Source: Desulfobacterales bacterium
Lineage (GTDB): Bacteria; Desulfobacterota; DSM-4660; Desulfatiglandales; Desulfatiglandaceae
Assembly: GCA_022013615.1 (NCBI GenBank)
Contig: JAKLQB010000050.1
Span: 1-13,688 of the forward strand
DNA length: 13,688 nucleotides
Reading direction: 5' to 3'
The translations under genes were made by a program, and so were the position numbers. Below are positions 7,659 through 13,688 of the stretch, in pieces. Every line of letters starts with the position of its first letter. Position 1 is the stretch's first letter. The notes beneath the pieces were generated by a model. That model was not told the origin of the DNA and did not search any database. It saw nothing but the letters and a program-made list of their open reading frames with translations.

Positions 7659-9578
7659 CTATTTTTTGATTTCCCATTTCGTATCTGTCGGCGGTAACTC
7701 TTCCCTGTCTGTTGTCATTTTTCCTGTTGGTTTCAGGTTGCTCTTGACTTTTGTACCCTCCCATCTGGGATATTGATTGCAGTCCTTGGCTTCGGGTGGA
7801 TGTGCCACGGGCGCCTCATTGCAGACAATCTGATGTCCCCACCCGCAGGGCGGTGTTTTTCTGGGAAAGGGTTCTCCGTTCTCCTGTGCAGCCCCTTTCC
7901 ATTGCCACTTCAGCCATTTCAATGGGACGGCCACGACGCCGGCGTCACTTTCAGGGTATGGCGGCATAAGCATTAAGTAGGTCAGGAACTGCATATGCGC
8001 ATAGGCCGACGCCATAGCCGATAGTGGAAAGCCCGGCGTGTCCTTCATAACAAACGATGAGGGGCTAATATCGCAATGAAAGCTATTGTAAGGAAAGGAG
8101 GTATCCAGCATTTGTTCGTGCACATCATTCAACCACTCATAGTGGGGGTATGAATACCTTTGCAGTCCCCATGCATCGCATTCCACCAACTGAATGTAAA
8201 AGAGGCAGAAGCGCTTATTTTCAAATGGCTCCGGCATGGTGACCCTGCTTTCCAATTCTATAGAGGGAGAACCCGGAATCATTTCACAGCCGTCACCCCA
8301 CCCAAATCCAACATGGTTTGCCACGGTGATATCAACATCGGCCTTTGGTTTATAGACCTTGAAGGTCGTATCAGCGGTGAGTGTCTTTTCTTTTACCCTT
8401 GCCGTACACGTAATTTTTTGCTCTTGCCCCTCAAAAGAACCGTCTACCCAGGCAAACTCCAGGGTCTGATTGTGGCAATCCCCTTCCGTAAAAGGAGTTT
8501 TTTGGCTGCTTGCTTCATTTCCCTGCCAGTCATTTATGAGGAGATCTGGCATCCCGGGTATCTGCCACTTCGCCGAAGATACAGAATCCGCTCCCTCAGG
8601 ATACACCTCGTACTTTAAGAAGACTTTTTGTCCGACACAAATCTCCTCCGAACTCTCGCCTGTAATATCCTTCCACCCGTCTTCCTTTTTCACTAAGATT
8701 CGCAACTCCGGCGAAACTTCTTTGAAATTCCAGGAGATGGTGTAGGTGGCATTGCCTCCCGTGGCCACGCTTTCAGGGCGAAAGGGCTTCTCTTTTCCCA
8801 CACCTGTCTGGGAAAGCTTGATGCTGAAATTCCTGGGCGGACCATCGAGTTTGGCTCGCCAGGTCTGTTTGCCCTCCATGGGGCCGTCTTCCGGGATCGG
8901 GAATCGAAGCCCGATCACGCTCATAAACACTTTCGTTTCCGCCTTTTCATAGCGGCACTCCCCGTTCTCCATCTTCCGTTTCTTGCCGGGAATGGTGTGT
9001 CTGCCCGAAACGCCGCCAGCCACGAATTCGTAATAACTGGGGGGAATGCTCATCTGGGACTGCAGTTGCGCCAGAAACTGCTGCGCGCCCACGCCTGACA
9101 CCCCTGATTTGATTAGACTCTTCGCAATGCCGAATCGGCGCAAAAAAAGGTTTATGGAATCATATTCTTCGGGGGGAGAATAAGAAAAGCCCCTTGAGCC
9201 GCTGTAACTTTCTATAAGTGGCGGACAGTGCGGAGGCTGAGGTTCCTTTTGGGTCAGGGTCTCCTCAAAATGGCAACTGCCCGTAAAGGTTCTGCCCCTG
9301 TATTTCAAGGTGAGGGGCGTCAGTTTGGGTTTGTGGTCGAGGCCGCTACCGGATCGATCGAGATTCAGGGTGCTTTTCGCGTTCATGCTGAAATAACCCT
9401 TACGGATATTGGAACCTTCATCGATCTCCCAATGAATATCGACGGAGAGATTGACCGGTAGGGTTTTTTCGGGCTCATCGGCATGGGCCGTGGCGGCGAT
9501 GCTTATGATTGCCACAAGGATAAAACACAATACACTGAAGAAAAGGGTTCCAGTTTCCGGCAGACGGTTATTGTTCAT
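7659..9578 (-). CDS. Large exported protein with an Ig-like middle region, unknown function
   Basis: I do not recognise a family for this 639-residue protein. It has a signal peptide (hydrophobic core about 11-30, cleavage expected after AHA at 33) and no later membrane helix, so it is probably periplasmic or secreted. The N-terminal part (about 38-110) looks like a beta-rich domain with a GYFSMNAKSTLNL strand. A central part (about 313-410) has Ig-like features: ICVGQKVFLKYEVYPEG, KWQIPG, LEFAWVDGS and a closing TTFKVYKP. The C-terminal part is rich in Trp, Tyr and Cys (VPLKWLKWQWKGAA at 551-564). Scattered cysteines suggest disulfides. Start support is GAGGT (9585-9589) six bases before the ATG. 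The Cys-rich gene follows after 45 bases, and the DUF4412-like gene lies 136 bases upstream. Nothing indicates catalysis; a structural or binding role is possible but unproven. Confidence 0.8.
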   Translation of the reverse strand: MNNNRLPETGTLFFSVLCFILVAIISIAATAHADEPEKTLPVNLSVDIHWEIDEGSNIRKGYFSMNAKSTLNLDRSGSGLDHKPKLTPLTLKYRGRTFTGSCHFEETLTQKEPQPPHCPPLIESYSGSRGFSYSPPEEYDSINLFLRRFGIAKSLIKSGVSGVGAQQFLAQLQSQMSIPPSYYEFVAGGVSGRHTIPGKKRKMENGECRYEKAETKVFMSVIGLRFPIPEDGPMEGKQTWRAKLDGPPRNFSIKLSQTGVGKEKPFRPESVATGGNATYTISWNFKEVSPELRILVKKEDGWKDITGESSEEICVGQKVFLKYEVYPEGADSVSSAKWQIPGMPDLLINDWQGNEASSQKTPFTEGDCHNQTLEFAWVDGSFEGQEQKITCTARVKEKTLTADTTFKVYKPKADVDITVANHVGFGWGDGCEMIPGSPSIELESRVTMPEPFENKRFCLFYIQLVECDAWGLQRYSYPHYEWLNDVHEQMLDTSFPYNSFHCDISPSSFVMKDTPGFPLSAMASAYAHMQFLTYLMLMPPYPESDAGVVAVPLKWLKWQWKGAAQENGEPFPRKTPPCGWGHQIVCNEAPVAHPPEAKDCNQYPRWEGTKVKSNLKPTGKMTTDREELPPTDTKWEIKK

Positions 9579-9634
9579 AGTGCGACCTCATCACGTGTCC
9601 TTGTAAAGTATTTTGCCGATTTAAATGTGCTCAC

Positions 9635-9690
9635 CGCTCCCGGTCCGGCATATGATATGCAAATGTTCACCGGACGATCTCAAGGGAGCG
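9635..9690. promoter_or_regulatory. Nested inverted repeats upstream of the 639-residue exported protein
   Basis: Three symmetric elements sit inside one another. The outer arms are CGCTCCC (9635-9641) and GGGAGCG (9684-9690); the inner arms are GTCCGG (9643-9648) and CCGGAC (9670-9675). Between them is the odd-length palindrome GCATATGATATGC (9648-9660). No T-run follows on either strand, so a regulator site or a leader RNA structure fits better than an intrinsic terminator. It is 57-112 bases upstream of the start at 9578. Function is inferred from symmetry only. Confidence 0.4.
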
Positions 9691-9714
9691 AATCGAATGG
9701 ATTGTCCCATCTTT

Positions 9715-11781
9715 TTACTGCCCTATGAGAGCCATGGAGACTTTCGATGTTTGTCCTTGTCCCTGTGCTTTGATCACCAGTTGCCCTCCAGCTTTCTTTA
9801 GCTGAAGGACTCCCATGTTTCCCTGGACCATGGCCATGCCTGTTTCCCAACCTTTTGCCGACATGGCTTGTTTGTAAAAGTCGACGAGTTCCTGCGGGGT
9901 CGCGGTGGCTTGCAGTTCAGCGGTGGTGTTGGCCCCGTATGTCTTGGTTTTTATCACCCGGGCGCCTTTGTAGAGCGGCACCTCACCGTTCATGAAGACT
10001 GGCGTTGCAGGACCCGCACCGGAGGCTGCGGCTACACCTTTGTTTGTTTTCGGGGTTGGGGCGGCTGAACCTTGGTTCGTTTTCGGGGTCGAGGCCGGTT
10101 TGGCATTGGGGGACTGATCCAGTTTTACCTTAAATGACCCCTTATGGACCCACACAGTAGCCCATCCCACATCTTTTTTCCCGGAAACGGCAAACGATTC
10201 CACCTGATCCTTTTTCAATTTGAATTTTAATTCATCAATCTTTTTTGTCTTTTTGCGATCACTGTACAGGAAGATTGTACCGGACGCATCACCGGAGACG
10301 CCTGTAACGGTAACGGTCAGGTCTTTGCCGGGTGTGAGCGGCTTTCCCGTCCCGGATGGATGGGTGACGGTAAATTCGGTCACAGCTTTGGGTGTGTATT
10401 TTGGTTGTGGAGCCGTTTTGACCTTTGGCTGTTTAGGGGCAGCTTTCTTGGGATACGGCGGTTGAACCAGGCTGATCTTGGCCCGGCCATCGCCTTTCGA
10501 GATAGACACTGCCACGGTATTGACCCCTTTATCAGCAGGGTAATCCCATGTGCGTGTCTTGCCGGTTTCTACAGTGAAGGGAATTGCTTCTGAACTGCCC
10601 CCTGCCTCGTATCTCAGACAAAAGTTTCCTGAAGTCTTGTCACCGAAAGGATTGTCCCCGGTAATACGCACCGTAAAAGACCTTTTTGGATCAACGTCTG
10701 CATCGAGTTGCCCACCGCTACTATAGCTATCAGTTCGATCTGCCCCTGTCTGGCGCAGCTCGGCATAAACCAATCCTTTTTCCACCTTGATCCTTACCTC
10801 ATCCACTAAAAACGGCCCTGCCGTTTGGTTAAACCTGTCATTAAAATCCCAGCTTTTGTGATAACCTTTTCTTTCAAGCTTCCAAGGCTTTGCTTCGTAA
10901 CCTTCCATTGGCTTCCCGTTTTTGTACTTCAATATGGTATATACGGATTCGTCTTTTGCCTCGTTTTTGATTAACAGAGAAGCACCCCGGTCAGTATCGA
11001 TGGGGACTCGCAGTTCACCGCCGGCGGCAATTTTGACATAACAGGGGACTTGGGCGGTTTCTACGGTGGTCAGGCCGGATAGTGCTGCTTCATTTTTAAT
11101 TTCCGCTTCACGTTTTCGTTTTTCAGCCGCTCCGGGTTCTTCCACCTGCTTGAAATCGGCCGGCGGCGCAAACAGGTCCATCTGTAAATCAACATTTCTA
11201 ATCGTTTTAAGTTCAGCAACGGACTCCTGTTTTCCGTGATACATAACTATTTTTACGGGAAAATTCAGCTCACTTGAAAACCATCTTGAAAAGATCTTTG
11301 TATCCTGTGCAGTCACCACTTGCTTTTCACAGTTGATTCCATTTATCTTCTCAGTGCCTTCAACCTTGCTTTTGTATTTGGAAACCATATATTCGGAGGC
11401 CATGAATGGGTCTTTGGAAAGGATTCTAAAATCATCTGATGGTATTTCGAAGAAAACCTTTTCCTCGATGTTTAGAACGCGGTGTACCTTTTTTTCTCTG
11501 TCCGCGATTATTACCATTGGTTTGCCGTCTTCCAGAACTTCCAACCGGTAGTATTGATTCAAAAGATAAAATTTTCCGGTTTCAGTTTTTCCGTTCTTTT
11601 CCATTACAATGTCTGCGGAGAATGAAGCTGCCATAGCTGATGATGCTGTACAAAGGACGAGAATAAGTAAATAAATAGATGTAAGCTTAGGGATGTTTTT
11701 CATTAGAGACCACAGCCGAAAATCAACATCGTGTTTGGCCGGGGTAATAGGCCTGTATGTTTTCATTTTTCTTTTTTCCAA
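9715..11781 (-). CDS. Exported multidomain protein with a DUF4412-like N-terminus, unknown function
   Basis: The 688-residue product starts at a TTG: AAGGAGGG (11789-11796) lies 7 bases before it and 22 before the next ATG (11766). A third option, ATG 11703, would give a textbook signal peptide but has no ribosome site. The hydrophobic export signal ends SSAMA near residue 51. Next comes a DUF4412/LolA-like beta domain (about 52-215; KTETGKFYLLNQYYRLEVLE, then a late FAPPADFK), as seen in periplasmic lipid-carrier-like proteins. A charged linker, two or more beta-rich regions (about 240-440 and 470-558) and a Pro/Thr/Lys linker with two TPKTNxG copies follow. The last about 85 residues (PLYKGARV..., QELVDFYKQAMSAKGWE) match a recurrent small domain found at the C-terminus of exported proteins. 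It may sit at the envelope. No catalytic motif seen. Confidence 0.82.
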   Translation of the reverse strand: MEKRKMKTYRPITPAKHDVDFRLWSLMKNIPKLTSIYLLILVLCTASSAMAASFSADIVMEKNGKTETGKFYLLNQYYRLEVLEDGKPMVIIADREKKVHRVLNIEEKVFFEIPSDDFRILSKDPFMASEYMVSKYKSKVEGTEKINGINCEKQVVTAQDTKIFSRWFSSELNFPVKIVMYHGKQESVAELKTIRNVDLQMDLFAPPADFKQVEEPGAAEKRKREAEIKNEAALSGLTTVETAQVPCYVKIAAGGELRVPIDTDRGASLLIKNEAKDESVYTILKYKNGKPMEGYEAKPWKLERKGYHKSWDFNDRFNQTAGPFLVDEVRIKVEKGLVYAELRQTGADRTDSYSSGGQLDADVDPKRSFTVRITGDNPFGDKTSGNFCLRYEAGGSSEAIPFTVETGKTRTWDYPADKGVNTVAVSISKGDGRAKISLVQPPYPKKAAPKQPKVKTAPQPKYTPKAVTEFTVTHPSGTGKPLTPGKDLTVTVTGVSGDASGTIFLYSDRKKTKKIDELKFKLKKDQVESFAVSGKKDVGWATVWVHKGSFKVKLDQSPNAKPASTPKTNQGSAAPTPKTNKGVAAASGAGPATPVFMNGEVPLYKGARVIKTKTYGANTTAELQATATPQELVDFYKQAMSAKGWETGMAMVQGNMGVLQLKKAGGQLVIKAQGQGQTSKVSMALIGQ

Positions 11782-11788
11782 TTTGCTA

Positions 11789-11796
11789 CCCTCCTT
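11789..11796 (-). promoter_or_regulatory. Ribosome binding site pointing to a TTG start
   Basis: AAGGAGGG on the minus strand, 7 bases before the TTG at 11781. The nearest ATG is 22 bases away, beyond normal spacing, so the TTG is the better start for the DUF4412-like gene. Confidence 0.7.
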
Positions 11797-11826
11797 TTGC
11801 ACCTGATTGCTGGGCACAACACATTT

Positions 11827-12042
11827 TTAAAACCGTATCATTTTGTAATCATGCCTTTTATATTTTTTCACGGATATGGATGTTTTAAAACGAACGGACT
11901 TTTCTATTGTCTGGCCCGATACAATTTCAATATCGCGAATTTCTTTTTTCTCCTTGGTTTTGTGATCAAGTATCTTCAGGAACTAAATACCGGGCACCAG
12001 TTTGAATTCCGACGGCTTTTCCGTTAACCAGGTATTGTTCAT
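11827..12042 (-). pseudogene. Decayed extra copy of the vWA-protein C-terminal repeat, with an internal TAG
   Basis: One frame of this gap reads as a worn copy of the repeat that ends the neighbouring vWA gene. Before the stop it gives NTWLTEKPSEFKLVPGI; after it, FLKILDHKTKEKKEIRDIEI then VSGQTIEKSVRF. Against repeat 4 this aligns NTW with KNW, LVPGI with LAEGM, FLKIL with TIKVI, and SGQTIEKSVRF with TGETTERTGSF, with one single-residue gap. The TAG at 11983-11985 falls exactly where the intact repeats have Tyr (PGVY, SGTY, EGMY), a one-base change from TAT or TAC. The first about 30 residues of the repeat are missing, so this is a deletion remnant, ending at TAA 11827-11829. It may be a lost fifth repeat of the vWA gene or the tail of a deleted paralogue. 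I know of no reason to expect readthrough. Confidence 0.62.
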
Positions 12043-12050
12043 GTATCATC

Positions 12051-12554
12051 TTATTCTCCAAAGGAACCTGTACGCTCCGTTGTTTCTCCAGTTTTGACTT
12101 CCACATCCTCAAACGTCATAACTTGCTTATTGTTCTTGATGTTGATGACCTTGATTGTGTACATGCCTTCTGCCAGCATTTCCGTACGTTGCCCGTTTTG
12201 AGTCCAATTTTTACGAACTTGTTTACCGGCGCTGTCGTAGATTTTAAACGGCGTACTGAAGGGTTGCCCGTTGAGAGTCGCGGCAATGGTCAACTTGCCG
12301 AAGCTAAAGGCTGCTTCCACGGTCTGAGATTGTCCTGTCTCCACCGTCACGTTCTCGAAACTTTTCGTCGAACCATCTACATTGGTTGTCACCTTGATCG
12401 TATAGGTCCCGGAAGGCAACCGAACCAGACGTGTCCCGTATGTCTGTCCTTGAGTCCAGGACTTATACATTTCTTTCCCGGAAGAATCATAAACTTTAAA
12501 GGGCATGGCATAAGGTTCGCCGTTCAGAGTGGAGGCTACGGTTACCTCGCCGCT
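12051..12554 (-). repeat. Two closely related tandem repeats at the 3' end of the vWA gene
   Basis: Repeats 3 (12303-12554) and 4 (12051-12302) are adjacent, 84 codons each. They share TLNGEPYAMPFKVYDSSGKE against TLNGQPFSTPFKIYDSAGKQ, then KSWTQGQ against KNWTQNG and GTYTIKV against GMYTIKV. Such close neighbours suggest a fairly recent tandem duplication and a site where repeat number could change by recombination. Confidence 0.75.
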
Positions 12555-13518
12555 AAAAAACTCAGCCGTCTTTTCCACGGTACTGCCCGGTAGAATTTCC
12601 AGAGAGTCAAAAACAACGGTGGGGTCCCCGACTATGCTGTCTGTTTTCACTTCAACCCGGTATACACCCGGCAAGAATTGATGCTTGAGTTGCCCTGTTA
12701 TGGAGTGGGCATTTTGGTTGCGAAAATGTTTGTTTTCTCCCTGACGATAATAGGAAATATGGCCGTTAAATGGTATGCCGTTTCGAAGTGTGGTGATCAC
12801 AAGCGTTCCATCTGAAAAATCTGCGTTTCGCTCCATTGTTTCACCGGCCACGATAACGATGTCTGTCAGTTTGACTGTCGGTGTTTTGCCGCCGATGACA
12901 CTCAGGTCTTTCAGCTCCGCCGTATAGTTTCCAGGCTCCAGCCGCCTTTCGGCGATGCCCGTTTCATCCGAAGGGCTGCCCGGTGCCCAGCTTTTTCCGG
13001 TTTCCAGGTTGGTGAGGGTTATAGCCGTAAAAAAGGGTTTCCCGTTTTTGCTCACCATTATGCGCAGGGTTCCGTATGTCGGAGCCGGTTTTTTCACAAC
13101 CTCACTGGCAGCAGCTGAAAACTCTCCGGCATTGCCTGCTGTAAAGTATCTACCCCCACCTTCCTTGGCCATGCACTCCAGTTCCTGTTTTTCCTCCTCG
13201 GTAACGTCAAAACCAATGACGTGCATGATAAATCTAATCCCAGAGGCTTTAAGGTCTTTCACCAGGCCGCAGGGATCAGGGTCACAGGTCTCTTTGCCAT
13301 CGGACACCAGAATGATGGTGGTTTCGTCTTCCAGATGTTTAATGCGCTCGGCGGTCAGGCGCACGGACCGGCTGATGGGGGTCTTGCCCTTGGGGCTCAG
13401 GCCTTGAATGGTCTTGATGAGTTTGTCTTTGTCTATAGCGCCCAAGGGAACCAGTTCTTCCACGTCGTTGCAGTCCCCCTTCCGGCGATGACCATAGGCT
13501 ACCAAACCCACGGTGGAA
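12051..13518 (-). CDS. vWA-domain protein with four tandem beta-rich repeats (5' end lost at a fold-back junction)
   Basis: The genuine coding part begins at about 13518. The frame stays open to a GTG at 13589, but those first about 25 residues are antisense of the fold-back spacer and not part of the protein. The visible vWA part (about 145 residues) has STVGLVAYGHRRKGDCND, KGKTPISRSV (the MIDAS Thr) and TIILVSDGKETCDPDPC (the MIDAS Asp). The first metal-binding motif, DxSxS, and the signal peptide lie beyond the junction. Four repeats of about 85 residues follow (13073-12813, 12812-12555, 12554-12303, 12302-12051), each with a GxLxVxxxxNGxPF opening, a PGxYxxxVK core and a GxTxExxxxF end. 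Repeats 3 and 4 are closest to each other. vWA domains bind proteins through a divalent metal; the repeats look like surface or periplasmic beta-sandwiches. Partner unknown. Confidence 0.85.
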
Positions 13519-13688
13519 GGCAAGTCCAAGATCGCCATTGCCAAGGAGGTCCTGACCGATCTTATTAAAGAACTCCCGAAGGATTCCACCGTGGGTTTGG
13601 TAGCCTATGGTCATCGCCGGAAGGGGGACTGCAACGACGTGGAAGAACTGGTTCCCTTGGGCGCTATAGACAAAGACAAACTCATCAA
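13414..13688. repeat. Perfect 105-base inverted repeat with 65-base spacer at the window end (probable fold-back chimera)
   Basis: Positions 13414-13518 are the exact reverse complement of 13584-13688 (105 of 105 bases by direct comparison), with 13519-13583 between. The right arm runs to the last base, so the true length may be greater. Both arms encode the same piece of the vWA domain (STVGLVAYGHRRKGDCNDVE). A fold-back template switch that skips 65 bases gives exactly this arm-spacer-arm pattern; it is common in amplified DNA and at misassembled contig ends. Confidence 0.9.
13519..13688 (+). pseudogene. Backward copy of the vWA coding sequence, carrying the correct upstream residues (partial)
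   Basis: The plus strand from 13519 reads GKSKIAIAKEVLTDLIKELP, then KDSTVGLVAYGHRRKGDCND, and stays open to the window end at DKDKLI. This is a natural vWA sequence in which a KxxIAKEVLxxL helix precedes the STVGLVAYGHRR strand. The spacer therefore holds the true upstream codons of the minus-strand vWA gene, inverted. No start codon, signal peptide or DxSxS motif precedes it, because the plus strand to the left is antisense of the same gene. I treat it as a by-product of the inverted duplication, not a separate gene. Confidence 0.75.

Noticed and set aside
11983..11985. TAG in the ghost repeat read as pyrrolysine or by readthrough
   Set aside because: The reading frame also lacks the start of its domain and has a different tail, so decay is the simpler explanation; no insertion signal or pyl genes are visible.
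12123..12593. A 156-residue plus-strand open frame, and similar ones at 8160-8618, 7137-7586 and 12955-13407
   Set aside because: All lie antisense to well-supported genes with recognised repeats, domains or signal peptides; their products show no family features.
13414..13688. A phase-variable DNA inversion switch built on the 105-base inverted repeats
   Set aside because: Flipping the 65-base spacer would fix only about 20 residues: upstream of it would still be antisense of the other arm, with no start, signal peptide or DxSxS. Neither orientation gives a full vWA gene, and no recombinase is present.

Overview
The window looks like a bacterial chromosomal segment, most likely from the Desulfobacterota (former Deltaproteobacteria). 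I infer this from the style of the type II secretion (T2SS) proteins: a GspB/MshN-like TPR protein directly followed by gspD and gspE. This is inference only; there is no rRNA or other marker gene. Both ends cut through genes, so this could be a whole assembled contig.

Left block (1-4516, + strand): a tight three-gene unit. It has the 3' part of a membrane-anchored TPR protein with a GspB-like N-terminus, the outer-membrane secretin GspD, and the cytoplasmic ATPase GspE with an MshEN-type N-terminus. Gaps are 7 and 18 bases. The unit stops after gspE, with no gspF, and meets a convergent minus-strand gene 8 bases further on.

Right block (4525 to about 13518, - strand, read right to left): seven same-strand genes, nearly all exported or membrane-bound. 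In transcription order they are: a von Willebrand A (vWA) protein with four tandem beta-rich repeats (5' end lost); a decayed extra copy of that repeat; a 688-residue exported protein with a DUF4412-like N-terminus; a 639-residue exported protein with an Ig-like middle; a 109-residue exported eight-cysteine protein; a 385-residue four-helix membrane protein with two DUF3592-like domains; a two-helix membrane protein with a GIDE/MULAN-like domain and no RING; and a 94-residue membrane protein. No enzyme with a clear substrate is visible. The set reads as an uncharacterised envelope cluster, but a joint function is not shown.

Right end (13414-13688): a perfect 105-base inverted repeat around a 65-base spacer. 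The plus strand of spacer plus right arm encodes the correct upstream continuation of the vWA domain, backwards relative to the gene. This is the signature of a fold-back chimera or assembly error at a contig end. It explains why the minus-strand vWA frame begins with about 25 unrelated residues and lacks its metal-binding motif.

There is no gene-free stretch over 300 bases. The gaps hold an interrupted inverted repeat (4891-4942), a pair of degenerate 21-base direct repeats (5979-6064), nested inverted repeats (9635-9690) and the decayed repeat (11827-12042). I saw no tRNA, rRNA, CRISPR array, insertion sequence or convincing intrinsic terminator.
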